Shown here: one piece after another, positions 1 to 12,675 of the stretch
How positions within the stretch are numbered: position 1 is the first letter of the stretch
Layout: the number at the start of each line of letters is the position of its first letter
Assembly (NCBI RefSeq): GCF_963678635.1
Contig: NW_026970820.1
Location: 1,798,001 to 1,862,000, forward strand
Direction: 5' to 3'
DNA: 64,000 nt
Origin: Symsagittifera roscoffensis
Lineage: Eukaryota; Xenacoelomorpha; Acoela; Convolutidae
Translations under genes and position numbers: made by a program
Notes under the pieces: generated by a model
The model's input: the letters and a program-made list of their open reading frames with translations, nothing else
What the model was told of the DNA's origin: nothing
Database searches by the model: none

Positions 1-1507
1 ATTTAAAAACAGTTTTTTTCTTTTTTTCTTTTGTAAATCGGGAGAAATGAATCCGTTTTTTTTTAAGTTTTCCTCGCACCACCCACTGTTCTTAAGTAAT
101 GAATATTTCTGTTCTAGCCGTTTATAACACTTTGGCAGAAAAAACATCAATTTGATGTAAAATGTTTTAAAAATGATAAAAATTTAAAATTATGTTTTTT
201 TTTAAAAAAATCAAAAATTTGTAATTTTCAAAAATGAAAAAAAGTAAAAATTAATTGCATATTACGATTCAGCGTACCCAACTTAGTGAGTATAGCATTT
301 TGAATTACCAAAAAATGTTGAAAATTGTAGATTTTATGAAGTTTTCATTTTGGCTATTTTTCCTTGTCGCCTCCACTTAAGGCACCTTTGAGCCAACTTG
401 AGAAACTGGAACCTAAACAAGCTATACAGATAGTCTGAATGAGCAATTTTCAGCGTGATAACACGCCTGGAACAAAAAAAACTGCAGAAAAGAAAGGAAA
501 TTTTGAACTTTAACCTTTTTTCTTCTTCAAATGGCGACACTTAGAATAATTTTTCAGCCGAAAAGTTCGAAAAAAATCAAAAAGTTCAAATTTTGAAAAA
601 ATTTTAAAAAAATCTCATCAGTCTGTTTATTGGAGTCTTCGAGGTTTTGGGAGACCTTATCTGGCAGCTAACAACAAGTGGATCACTTATTTTAAAATTT
701 TGAGAAAGGTCAAAAAAACATGTTTTTTCGACTTTTTTGACAGAATTTCGAAAGCAATATCTTGGCTAAAAACAAGAATGAGGGCCTAAAATTAGTACAA
801 ACAGTACTTCCACATAAGGTACATTAGGTTGGAAACAAAAAATTTACTCTGACTCAAAAATCGTTTTTTAACTTTATTTCTGAACAAGAAATTGAAAAGA
901 AATCAAAAACTTAAAAATTTTTTGAAAAAAATGATTGTTTTGAAAAAGTGCCAATTTTTAGCTGAAACTTTTCATTTTAGCTAATAAAGCCAGAGCAATG
1001 CCCTTTAAGCTCAAATAAATTAATTATGCAAATTATTTTCAAGTTTTTTCGTTAAAGCCTTTTATTTTGAAAAAGTATTCAAAAATGGGTAAAAAAAAGT
1101 CAAAAAAATCAATTTTCTCCGATTCAAAAACCTCCACTACCATGATGATTAGTGCGTTAGATAGGACTGCTCAGATCAATTTAGACGTTCTTTCATAAGT
1201 ATATCGAAATTTTTACTTATTTTTGAGAATTAAGCAGAATAAAAACTTTTCCCAAATTGGGCAAAAAGCCCAAATTAGCCCAAACACCTGTTAAAAATTG
1301 TTGGGTCAAAAAATCACAAAAGGAAACCCCTATTCGTTTGACATTTTAGGGCCGCATGCAAAAAATTAGACCAATCTAACCTGACAATTTCGAGAATCAA
1401 CTTTTTTGTCAAAATTCTCTAAAGACCAATTTAGGGAGATTACTTGTACCGGTGGGGGCCCTACCCCACCTAAAAAATTTTTGAAATGCTGGAACGCGGC
1501 CACCTAG
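1..1507 (+). repeat. Family A unit A1 (5'-truncated by window start)
   Basis: This is the 3' two-thirds of a family A cassette. By alignment to the next unit, roughly its first 710 bp, with hpI and hpII, lie outside the window. The body is non-coding and A/T-rich. The 3' module is complete: GCATGC at 1354-1359, hairpin hpIII at 1451-1470 (GGTGGGG pairing with CCCCACC around a 6-nt loop) and terminal CTAG at 1504-1507. Short reading frames here recur in other A units with substitutions and frame breaks, which does not suggest a protein. Confidence 0.9.
1451..1470. other. hpIII hairpin, family A form
   Basis: GGTGGGG pairs with CCCCACC over 7 bp around GCCCTA, 33 bp before CTAG. All 13 A units keep it; A3, A6, A9 and A10 have one extra C in the loop. 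The stem is an isolated GC island in A/T-rich DNA. Confidence 0.88.
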
Positions 1508-3719
1508 CACAATCAGGTACTAGTGGTTGATGTTTGTTTTTCGTATTTTGTCAAACCAAAAGAGAGCGTGGTCATGCATCGACATAATGTGCTCAAGCAA
1601 ATACGTGGACTTCTACGCATTCCCATTCGCAATGTGCCCTTCGGGCGCAAATGCCAATGCTCAATTAATTTTGTCAGGTGAAAATTTTGTAAAGAAAAAT
1701 TCTGATGAATTTTAACTTAAACTACCACCAAGAAACGCAAAGAGTTCAAAGTGTGAAACAATCAAGTTTTTGCTACTACTGGGCATGCAGTGAGACTAAT
1801 TTCGGCAAAAATAAAATGGAAAATGAAGGAAATGGAAAGAAAAAAATTGTTCAAAATTAGAACGCAATTTCAAAAACTTATTTGATCTCCGCCAATGTCA
1901 TAATTCCGATCAGGCTAATTTCAGATTTTGAGCGTAGAGTTTAAGGTTACGGCTGCTCCCTCTACAGGTCCCAGAGGGACCGAGTGAGCATCCTACGTCG
2001 ATCCAGGATAACGGATAGTTGCTTTTAATTTTTCACAAAATCTTTTTTCACTAATGCTTGTTTTCAATTCCTCATGAGAAGCTGTATAAATTTTTAAAAA
2101 AATTGATTTTATTAATCAATGCTTGCAAGAACAACTGATGTTAGGCAGTTATAAATGCGGTTGGTGAAAACTAGTAAGGGATAATGATGAGAAAAAATGT
2201 AAGTTTTCAACTGAATTTAAAAACATTTTTTTTCTTTTTTTTGTAAATCGGGAGAAATAAATCAGTTTTTTTTTTAAGTTTTCCTCGCACCATCCACTGT
2301 TCTTAAGTAATGAAGATTCCTGTTCTAGCCGTTTATAATACTTTGGCAGGAAAAACATCAATATGATGTAAAATGTTTTAAAAAAGAGAAAAATTTAAAA
2401 ATTATGTTTCTTTTTTAAAAATCAAAAAATTTGTAATTTTCAAAATTGAAAAAAAGTGAAAATTAATTGCATATTACGATTCAGCGTACCCAACTTAGTG
2501 GGTCTAGCATTTCAAATTACCAAAAAATGTTGAAAATTGTAGATTTTATGAAGTTTTCATTTTGGCTATTTTTCCTTGTTGCCTCCACTTAAGGCACCTT
2601 TGAGCCAACTTGAGAAACTGGAACCTAAACAAGCTATACAGATAGTCTGAATAAGCCATTTTCAGCTTGATAACACGCCTGGAAGAAAAAAAAACTCCAG
2701 AAAAGAAAGAAAATTTTGAACTTTAACCTTTTTTCTTCTTCAAATGGCGATATTTAGAAAAATTTTTCAGCTGAAAAGTTCAAAAAAAATCAAAAAATTC
2801 AAATTTTGAAAAAATTTTAAAAAAATCTCAACATTCTGTTTATTGGAGTCTTCGAGGTTTTGGGAGACCTTATCTGACGGCTAACAACAAGTGGATCACT
2901 TATTTTAAAATTTTGAGAAAGGTCAAAAAAACATGTTTTTTCTATTTTTTTGACAGAATTCCGGAAGCAATATCTTGGCTAAAAACAAAAATGAGGGCCT
3001 AAAAACAGTACAAACAGTACTCCCACATCAGGTACATTAGGTTGGAAACAAAAAAATTATTCTGACTTAAAAATCGTTTTTTAACTTTATTTCTGAACAA
3101 GAAATTGAAAAGAAATCTAAAACTTAAAAATTTTTTGAAAAAAATGATTGTTTTGAAAAAGTGCCAATTTTTAGCTGAAACTTTTTATTTAAGCTAATAA
3201 AGCCAGAGCAATGCCCTTTAAGCTCAAATAAATTAATTAAGCAAATTATTTTCAAGTTTTTTCGTTAAAGGCTTTTATTTTGAAAAAGTATTCAAAAATG
3301 GGTAAAAAAAGTCAAAAAAATCAATTTTCTCCGATTCAAAAACCTCCACTACCATGATGATTTGTTCGTTAGATAGGACTGCTGAGATCACGTTAGACTT
3401 ACTTTCATAAAAATATCAAAATTTTTACTTATTTTTGAGAATTAGGCAAAATAAAAACTTTTCCCAAATTGGGCAAAAAGCCCAAATTAGCCCAAACACC
3501 TGTTAAAAATTGTTCGGTCAAAAAATCACAAAAGGAAACCCCTATTCGTTTGACATTTTAGGGCCGCATGCAAAAAATTAGACCAATCTAACCTGACAAT
3601 TTCGAGAATCGACTTTTTTGTCAAAATTCTCTAAAGACCAATTTAGGGAGATTACTTGTACCGGTGGGGGCCCTACCCCACCTAAAAAATTTTTGAAATG
3701 CTGGAACGCGGCCACCTAG
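1508..3719 (+). repeat. Family A unit A2
   Basis: A complete 2212-bp cassette. It starts CACAATCAGGTACTAGTG. hpI is at 1634-1648, GTGCCC/GGGCGC around a TTC loop; one pair has become a G.T wobble. It lies inside an outer GCATT (1617-1621)/AATGC (1656-1660) pairing. hpII is at 1955-1989: GCTCCCTC/GAGTGAGC enclosing GGTCCC-aga-GGGACC. hpIII is at 3663-3682 and CTAG at 3716-3719. It shares private variants with A8, such as the GTGCCC arm, CTGACGGCTAAC and CCCACATCAGG, so the two are recent copies of one unit although five other family A units and unit C lie between them. Confidence 0.92.
1955..1989. other. hpII hairpin, family A form
   Basis: An outer stem GCTCCCTC/GAGTGAGC with one C-T mismatch encloses a perfect inner stem GGTCCC-aga-GGGACC. 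It is kept in all 12 complete A units. The conserved tail CATCCTAC(C/G)TCGATCCAGG follows in nearly all of them. Confidence 0.85.
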
Positions 3720-5937
3720 CACAATCAGGTACTAGTGGCTTGATTTTGGTTTTTAATATTGTCTGGAACCAAAAGAGAGTGTCGTCAAGCATCGACGTCA
3801 TGTGGTCAAGCAAATACGTGGACTTCTACGCATTCCCATTAGCAATGCGCCCTTCGGGCGCAAATGCCAATGCTCAATTAATTTTGCCTGGTGAAAAAAT
3901 AAATTAATTAAAAAGTTCTCCTAAACTTTATTTTCAACTACCACCAAAAAACGCAAAGATTTCAAGGTGTAAAACTATCAAATTTTGGCCAATACCGGGC
4001 TTGCAATGAGACTGATGTTGGCAAAAGTAAAATAGAAAATGAAGAAAATGGAAAGAAAAAAATTGTTGAAAATAAGAACGCAACATCAAAAACTTATTTG
4101 ATCTCCGCTCAAATCATAATTCAGATCAGGCTGATTTCAGATTTTAAGCGTAGAATTTACGGTTACGGCTGCTCCCTCTACAGGTCCCAGAGGGACCGAG
4201 TGAGCATCCTACCTCGATCCAGGTTAACGGATAGTTGTTCTTAATTTTTCACAAAATTTTTTTACACTAATGCTTGTTTTCAATTCCTCATGAGAAGCTG
4301 TATTAATTTTAAAAAAATTGATTTTATTAATCAATGCTTCCAAGAACAACTGATGTTAGGCGGTTATATTTGCGGTTGTTGAAAACTAGTATGGGATAAT
4401 GATGAGAAAAATTGTAAGTTTTCAAATGAATTGAAAAACGTTTTTTTTCCTTTTTTTCTTTTGTAAATCGGTAGAAATGAATCATTTTTTTTTAATTTTC
4501 CTCGCACCACCTACTGTTCTTAAGTAATGAAGATTCCTTCTCTAGCCGTTTATAACACTTTGGCAGAAAAAACATCAATATGATGTAAAATGTTTTAAAA
4601 AAGAGAAAAAATTAAAAATTATGTTTTTTTTTAAAAATCAAAAAATTTGTAATTTTCAAAATTGAAAAAAAGTGAATATTAATTGCATATTACGATTCAG
4701 CGTACCCAACTTAGTGGGTCTAGCATTTTAAATTACCAAAAAATGTTGAAAATTGTAGATTTTATGAAGTTTTCATTTTGGCTATTTTTCCTTTTCGCCT
4801 CCACTTAAGGCACCTTTGAGCCAACTTGAGAAACTGGAACCTAAACAAGCTATACAGATAGTCTGAATGAGCCATTTTCAGCGTGATAACACCCCTGGAA
4901 GAAAAAAAACTGCAGAAAAGAAAGGGAATTTTGAACTTTAACCTTTTTTCTTCTTCAAATGGCGATACTTAGAATAATTTTTCAGCTGAAAAGTTCAAAA
5001 AAAATCAAAAAATTAAAATTTTGAAAAAATTTGTAAAAAAATCTCATCAGTCTGTTTATTGGAGTCTTCGAGGTTTTGGGAGACCTTATCTGGCGGCTAA
5101 CAACAAGTGGGTCACTTATTTTAAAAATTAGAGAAAGGTCAAAAAAACATGTTTTTTCGGTTTTTTTGACAGAATTCCTAAAGCGATATCTTGGCTAAAA
5201 ACAAAAATGAGGGCCTAAAATTAGTACAAACAGTACTCTCACATAAGGTACATTAGGTTGGAAACAAAAAATTGACTCTGACTCAAAAATCATTTTTTAA
5301 CTTTATTTCTGAACAAAAAATTGTAAAAAAATCAAAAAGTTAAAATTTTTTTGAAAAAAATGATTGTTTTGAAAAAGTGCCAATTTTTAGCTGAAACTTT
5401 TCTTTTTAGCTAATAAAGCCAAAGCAATGCCCTTTAAGCTCAAATAAATTAATTAAGCAGATTATATTCAAGTTTTTTCGTTAAAGGCTTTTATTTTGAA
5501 AAGTTAGTCAAAAATGGGTTAAAAAAAGTCAAAAAAATCAAATTTCTCAGATTCAAAAACCTCCACTACCATGATGATTAGTTCGTTAGATAGGACTGCT
5601 GAGATCAATTTAGACGTATTTTCATAAGCATATCAAAATTTTTACTTATTTTTGAGAATTAAGCAAAATAAAAACTTTTCCCAAATTGGGCAAAAAGCCC
5701 AAATTAGCCCAAACACCTGTTAAAAATTGTTGGGTCAAAAAATCACAAAAGAAAACTCCTATTCATTTGACATTTTAGGGCCGCATGCAAAAAATTAGAC
5801 CATTCTAACCTGACAATTTCGAGAATCGACTTTTTTGCAAAATTTCTCTATAGTCCATTTGAGGGATATTACTTGTACCGGTGGGGGCCCCTACCCCACC
5901 TCAAAAAATTTTGTAATGCTGGAACGCGGCCACCTAG
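3720..5937 (+). repeat. Family A unit A3
   Basis: A complete 2218-bp cassette with hpI at 3847-3861 (perfect GCGCCC/GGGCGC), hpII at 4171-4205, hpIII at 5880-5900 (with one extra C in the loop) and CTAG at 5934-5937. It is near-identical to A10 along its length, sharing the private variants CGACGTCATGTGGTCAAG near the start and CCCCTGGAAG in the body. Its 3' module is the 'short' form, with TTTTTTGCAAAATTTCTC instead of TTTTTTGTCAAAATTCTC. Confidence 0.92.
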
Positions 5938-8147
5938 CACCCTCAAGGTCACGTGACTTAGTTTTGTTTTTGGTATTTTCTGAAACCAAAAGAGAGCGTG
6001 GTAATGAATTCAAATCATGTGCTCAAGCAAATACGTGAACTTCTACGCATTCCCATTCGCAATGCGCCCTTCGGGCGCAAATGCCAATGCTCAATTAATT
6101 TTGCCAGGTGAAAACTTTTTAAAGAAAAATTATGATAAATTTTAACTTAAACTACCACCAAAAAACGGATAGATTTCAAAGTGTGAAATAATCAAGTTTT
6201 TGCTAATACCGGGCATGCAGTGAGACTGATTTCGGCAAAAATAAAATGGAAAATGAAGGAAATGGAAAGAAAAAAATTGTTCAAAATAAGAACGCATTAT
6301 CAAAAACTTATTTGATCTCCGCTAATGTCACAATTCCGATCAGACTGATTCCAGATTTTAAGCGTAGAGTTTACGGTTACGGCTGCTCCCTCTACAGGTC
6401 CCAGAGGGACCGAGTGAGCAACCTACCTCGATCCAGGATAACGGATAGTTGTTTTTAATTTTTCACAAAATTTTTTTCACTAATGCTTGTTTTCAATTCC
6501 GCATGAGAAGCTGTATAAATTTTTTAAAAAATGATTTTATTAATCAATGCTTCCAAGAACAACTGATGTTAGGGGGTTACAAATGCGTTGGTGAAAACTG
6601 GTAAGGGATAATGATGAGAAAAATTGTAAGTTTTCAAATGAATTTAAAAACAGTTTTTTTTCTTTTTTCTTTTGTAAATTGGGAGAAATGAATCAGTTTT
6701 TTTTTTGTTTTCCTTGCACCACCCACTGTTCTTAAGTAATGAAGAATCCTGTTCTAGCCAATTATAACACTTTGGCAGAAACAACATCAATATGATGTAA
6801 AATGTTTTAAAAAAGAGAAAAAATTAAAAAATATGTTTTTTTTTAAAAAATCAAAATTTAGTTATTTTCAAAAATGTAAAAAAGTGAAAAACAATTGCAT
6901 ATTACGATTCACCGTACCCAAATTAGTGGGTCTAGTATTTTAAATTATCAAAAAATGTTGAAAATTGTGGATTTTATGAAGTTTTCATTTTGGCTATTTT
7001 TCCTTGTCGCCTCCACTTAAGGCACCTTTGAGCCAACTTGAGAAGCTGGAACCTAAACAAGCTATACAGATAGTCTGAATGAGCCATTTTCAGCGTGATA
7101 ACACGCCTGGAAGAAAAAAAAACTCCAGAAACGAAAGAAAATTTTGAACTTTAACCATTTTTCTTCTTCAAATGGCGATACTTAGAATAATTTTTCAGCT
7201 GAAAAGTTCAAAAAAAATCAAAAAATTCAAATTTTGAAGAAATTTAAAAAAAATCTCATCAGTCTGTTCATTGGAGTCTTCGAGGTTCTGGGAGACTTTA
7301 TCTGGCGACTAACAACAAGTGGATCACTTATTTTAAAATTTTGAGAAAGGTCAAAAAAACCTGTTTTTACGATTTTTTAGACAGAAATCCGAAAGCAATA
7401 TCTTGGCTAAAAACAAGAATGAGGGCCTAAAATTAGTACAAACAGTACTCCCACATAAAGTACATTAGGTTGGAAACAAAAAATTGACTCCGACTCAAAA
7501 ATCGTTTTTTAACTTTATTTCTGAACAAAAAATTGTAAAAAAATCAAAAATTTAAAATTTTTTGAAAAAAATGATTGTTTTGAAAAAGTGCCAATTTTTA
7601 GCTGAAACTTTTCATTTTAGCTAATAAAGCCAGAGCAATGCCCTTCAAGCTCAAATAAATTAATTATGCAAATTATTTTCAAGTTTTTTCGTTAAAGCCT
7701 TTTATTTTGAAAAAGTATTCAAAAATGGGTAAAAAAAAGTCCAAAAAATCAATTTTCTCCGATTCAAAAACCTCCACTACCATGATGATTAGTGCGCTAG
7801 ATAGGAATGCTGAGATCAATTTAGACGTTCTTTCATAAGTATATCGAAATTTTTACTTATTTTTGAGAATTAAGCAGAATAAAAACTTTTCCCAAATTGG
7901 GCAAAAAGCCCAAATTAGCCCAAACACCTGTTAAAAAATGTTGGGTCAAAAAATCACAAAAGGAAACCCCTATTCGTTTGACATTTTAGGGCCGCATGCA
8001 AAAAATTAGACCAATCTAACCTGACAATTTCGAGAATCAACTTTTTTGTCAAAATTCTCTAAAGACCAATTTAGGGAGATTACTTGTACCGGTGGGGGCC
8101 CTACCCCACCTAAAAAATTTTTGAAATGCTGGAACGCGGCCACCTAG
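5938..8147 (+). repeat. Family A unit A4
   Basis: A complete 2210-bp cassette with the alternative family A start CACCCTCAAGGTCACGTG, giving a 10-bp palindrome GTCACGTGAC at 5948-5957. hpI is at 6064-6078, hpII at 6385-6419, hpIII at 8091-8110 and CTAG at 8144-8147. In this unit GCATC after hpII reads GCAAC. No gene is supported. Confidence 0.92.
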
Positions 8148-10365
8148 CACCCTCAAGGTCACGTGTTGGATTTTTGTTTTTGGTATTTTCTGAAATCAAA
8201 AGAGAGCGTGGTCATGCATCGACATCATGTGCTCAAGCAAATACGTGGACTTCTACGCATTCCCATTAGCAATGCGCCCTTCGGGCGCAAATGCCAATGC
8301 TCAATTAATTCTGGCAGGTAAAAATTTTTTAAAGAATAATTCTGATGAATTTTAACTTAAACTACCACCAAAAAACGGATAGATTTCAAAGTGTGAAACA
8401 ATCAAGTTTTTGCTAATACCGGGCATGCAGTGAGACTGATTTCAGCAAAAATAAAATGGAAAATGAAGGAAATGGAAAGAAAAAAATTGTTCAAAATAAG
8501 AATGCATTATCAAAAACTTATTTGATCTCCGCTAATGCCATAAATCCGATCAAACTGATTCCAGATTTTAAGCGTAGAGTTAACGGTTACGGCTGCTCCC
8601 TCTACAGGTCCCAGAGGGACCGAGTGAGCATCCTACCTCGATCCAGGATAACGGATAGTTGTTTTTAATTTTTCACAAAATTTTTTTCACTAATGCTTGT
8701 TTTCAATTCCTCATGAAAAGCTGTATAAATTTTAAAAAAATTGATTTTATTAATCAATGCTTCCAAGATCCAAGAACAACTGATGTTAGGGGGTTACAAA
8801 TGCGGTTGGTGAAAACTAGTAAGGGATAATGATGAGAAAAATTGTAGGTTTTCTAATGAATTTAAAAACAGTTTTTTTCTTTTTTCTTTTGTAAATCGGG
8901 AGAAATGAATCAGTTTTTTTTTTGTTTTCCTCGCACCACCCACTGTTCTTAAGTAATGAAGATTCCTGTTCTAGCCGTTTATAACACTTTGGCAGAAACA
9001 ACATCAATATGATGTAAAATGTTTTAAAAAAGAGAAAAAATTAAAAATTATGTTTTTTTTTAAAAAAGTCAAAAATTTGTAATTTTCAAAATTGAAAAAA
9101 AATGAAAAATAATTGCATATTACGATTCAGCGTACCCAACTTAGTGGGTCTAGCATTTTAAATTACCAAAAAATGTTGAAAATTGTAGATTTTATGAAGT
9201 TTTCATTCTGGCTATGTTTCCTTGTCGCCTCCACTTAAGGCACCTTTGAGCCAACTTGAGAAACTGGAACCTAAACAAGCTATGCAGATAGTCTGAATGA
9301 GCCATTTTTAGCTTGATAAATCGCCTGGAAGAAAAAAAAATCCAGAAAAGAAAGAAAATTTTGAACTTTAACCTTTTTTCTTCTTCAAATGGCGATACTT
9401 AGAATAATTTTTCAGCTGAAAAGTTCAAAAAAAATCAAAAAATTCGAATTTTGAAAATTTTTAAAAAAAATCTCATCAGTCTGTTTATTGGAGTCTTCGA
9501 GGTTTTTGGAGACCTTATCTGGCGACTAACAACAAGTGGATCACTAATTTTAAAATTTTGAGAAAGGTCAAAAAAACATGTTTTTTCGACTTTTTTGACA
9601 GAATTCCGAAAGCAATATCTTGGCTAAAAACAAGAATGAGGGCCTAAAATTAGTACAAACAGTACTCCCACATAAGGTACATTAGGGTGGAAACAAAAAA
9701 TTTACTCTGACTCAATAATCGTTTTTTAACTTAATTTCTGAACAAGAAATTGAAAGGAAATCAAAAACTTAAAAATTTTTTGAAAAAAATGATTGTTTTG
9801 AAAAAGTGCCAATTTTTAGCTGAAACTTTTCATTTTAGCTAAGAAAACCAGAGCAATGCCCTTTAAGCTCAATTAAATTAATATAGCAAATTGTTTTCAA
9901 GTTTTTTCGTTAAAGCCTTTCATTTTGAAAAAGTATTCAAAAATGGGTAAAAAAAAGTCAAAAAAATCAGTTTTCTCCGATTCAAAAACCTCCACTACCA
10001 TGATGATTAGTGCATTAGATAGGACTGCTGAGATCAATTTAGACGTTTTTTCATAAGTATATCGAAATTTTTACTTATTTTTGAGAATTAAGCAAAATAA
10101 AAACTTTTCCCAAATTGGGCAAAAAGCCCAAATTAGCCCAAACACCTGTTAAAAATTGTTGGGTCAAAAAATCACAAAAGGAAACCCCTATTCGTTTGAC
10201 ATTTTAGGGCCGCATGCAAAAAATTAGACCAATCTAACCTGACAATTTCGAGAATCAACTTTTTTGTCAAAATTCTCTAAAGACCAATTTAGGGAGATTA
10301 CTTGTACCGGTGGGGGCCCTACCCCACCTAAAAAATTTTTGAAATGTTGGAACGCGGCCACCTAG
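8148..10365 (+). repeat. Family A unit A5
   Basis: A complete 2218-bp cassette. The start is of the GGTCACGTG type, with CACGTG at 8160-8165. hpI is at 8274-8288, hpII at 8595-8629, hpIII at 10309-10328 and CTAG at 10362-10365. The body shares private variants with A12 (CATTCTGGCTATGTTTCC, and CAATAATCG where other units have CAAAAATCG). A small local duplication, TCCAAGATCCAAGAAC, sits near 8761. It is followed exactly at CTAG by the unrelated unit C. Confidence 0.92.
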
Positions 10366-10443
10366 GGGTGCTTAACCATCCCCACCCACCCGACCGAAAC
10401 TATTGACCATTCCACGTGATCAATCGGGCTTCAATCACTTTTT

Positions 10444-10466
10444 TTTCCGTTGAGTAGTAACGGAAA
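10444..10466. other. hpI-position hairpin of unit C
   Basis: TTTCCGTT pairs with AACGGAAA (8 bp) around GAGTAGT. It occupies the hpI position, about 80 bp after the unit start, but shares no sequence with the GC-rich hpI of families A, B, K, F and G. The assignment as an hpI equivalent rests on position only. Confidence 0.6.
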
Positions 10467-10807
10467 GCGATTTAAGACAACCAAATTTCTTTAAAAACTG
10501 ATGAAGCAGGTTTTCACTCAGCTACATATCCAATATGGGTAACGTGCCTTTTATATCTGAAACCCCCTCTCGCAAAAACCCCAATAAAGCGAAAATTTAC
10601 CCCCTTTTTTCTGTGTTTGCTGGCCACATTTTTGATCTGGCTCTGGTCATGACGTTGTTTAACTTATAATCTTCCAAGACATTTTTTCTACAATCAAATA
10701 TTTTGAAGAGTGCCAACAAAAGGAGAGTGTCAACACAACAGCTCTGCCCAAAGTAGTGTAAGAAAAATGAACAGCTAGAATCTATTTTTTTTGTCTTTGG
10801 TTGTTCT

Positions 10808-10850
10808 GGATGCTCCCCACATGGGACCACATGGGTCCCAGGGAGCATCC
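10808..10850. other. hpII hairpin of unit C
   Basis: A 10-bp outer stem, GGATGCTCCC/GGGAGCATCC, encloses GGGACC-acatg-GGTCCC. Only unit D has a close relative, although family A hpII uses similar words with the inner arms exchanged. Confidence 0.88.
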
Positions 10851-12618
10851 CATAAGGATTAAAGCAAACGTGCAACAATTATTTACCCGCCAATTAGGGT
10901 CACTCCTGCGGTTCAACAATCTGTATTTGAAAAAAAAATGATTCAAAGAACAGTTCAGGGCGGCATGCAAAAAATAAGAACAATCTCACGCACGGGTTCC
11001 TAAAATTACTTTATTGAGAGTAAAAATATTCAGTATGTGTAGGAGCCTTTAACGTAAAATCCATTCAGAAAACAGATAAAACCTACAATTTTTATCCAAT
11101 TTTGACAATTTACTACTGTAAACTCAATAAATTGTCAACGGGGAATTCAAATATGCCATCAAAACTCACTTTTTCTCACTTTTGAACTTTTTTGTTTATT
11201 GTTGATAAAAAATGTTGAGTCAGAAACGCTTGAAATCAATTTTTTCCAAAAAGTCAAAAAAAGTTGTTCCAACCAATTTATTTAACTGAGCCACACTTTA
11301 TCAACCTCTTCAGAATGGTTTTCATTACCATAGCCGTAAAATTCCCATATTTAGAGAAAAGGCGAAATAAAACCTTTTTGGTTAAATAAAAAAAAGGAAA
11401 AACCGGATAAAGTGGTCTTCAATCCTTTAGGATCAAAACGTGACCTCAATAAGGTATGATTGCAGTGTCAATTACGGGTCGCATGCAAAATTATAAAACG
11501 TTTTTGCGAGCCAACTATGAGAAAGAGGTTTTTTTTTCGGAATTTGGCTAGTAGTATTTGTAGTAATATAGTAGTAAGTGGCCACAGAAAAAAACTTGTA
11601 AAAACCACAATTTTTAGCCAATTTTGATAAATTATTACTCTATATCTACTAAATCGACTATGGCAAGCTCAAATCTGCCATCAAACCTCACTTTTTCTCA
11701 CTTTTGAACAATTTTATTTTTTTGATAAAAAATGTTGAGTCAGAAACGTTAAAAATCACTTTTTTTCAAAAAGTCAAAAAAAGTTGGTCCAATCAAAACA
11801 TGTCACTAAGCCGAACTTTATGAACCCGTTTAGAATGGATTTCATGACCAAAGACGTAAAATTTACCCATTTTGAGAAAAGTCGAAAAAACACCTTTTTG
11901 GTTAACGCTAAAAAGTGGAAAAAGTGGGAAAATGTTCTTAAAAATAAAACCATGGAAAAGTGACACTAACAAACTGCCATTATCTCGTCAATTCCTGGCC
12001 GCATGCAAAAAATTGGAAAGATTAAACGAGCCGTTTCTGAGAACGAGACTTTTTTTTAGGAATTTGACTATTAGTATTTGTAGTAATATAAAAGTAACTG
12101 ACAATAGGAAAAAATTCGTAAAAACCACAATTTTTACCCAATTTTGATATTTTAATACTCTATACCTACTAAATCGACTATGGCAAGCTCAAATAAGTCA
12201 TCAAAAATAACTTTTTCTCACTTTGGAACAATTTCATTTTTTTGATAACAAATGTTGAGTCAGAAACGGAAAAAATCATTTTTTTTCAAAAAGTCAAAAA
12301 AAGTTGGCCCAATCGGTACATTTCACTAAGCTACTCTTTATGAACCTGTTTAGAATGGTTTTCATGGCCAAAGACGTAAAACTTACCCATTTTGAGAAAA
12401 GTTGAAAAAACACCTTTTTGGTTAACTCAAAAAAGTGGAAAAAGTGGGAAAAATGGTCTTAAAAATAAAACCATGGAAAAGTGGCACTAACAAATTGTCA
12501 TCATCTCGTCAATTCAGGGCCGCATGCAAAAAATTGGAAAGATTGAACCTGACGTTTTTGAGAACTAAATTTATTTTCCGAAAAGGACAGGGTATATATT
12601 GAAAAAAAATTTTTGCCC

Positions 12619-12640
12619 GGAAGGGGCCCCTACCCCTTCC
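12619..12640. other. hpIII hairpin of unit C
   Basis: GGAAGGGG pairs with CCCCTTCC over 8 bp around CCCCTA. It ends 31 bp before the terminal CTAG. The two outer T-A pairs differ from the family A stem but pairing is complete. Confidence 0.88.
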
Positions 12641-12675
12641 TAATCGCTTTTTGCGCCTGACGCGCGTCCATCTAG

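Larger units (their letters stand above)
10366..12675 (+). repeat. Unit C, single-copy cassette inside the A array
   Basis: A 2310-bp cassette between A5 and A6, bounded by CTAG on both sides. Its first 600 bp resemble nothing else here except unit D at hpII. hpI is at 10444-10466: TTTCCGTT/AACGGAAA around a 7-nt loop, unrelated in sequence to hpI of other families. hpII is at 10808-10850. The body is three tandem copies of a 520-bp monomer, marked by GTTGAGTCAGAAACG at 11214, 11734 and 12254 and by GCATGC at 10963, 11481, 12001 and 12522. hpIII is at 12619-12640 and CTAG at 12672-12675. Two short frames on the minus strand (10597-10970) overlap hpII and show no recognisable protein feature. 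Confidence 0.9.
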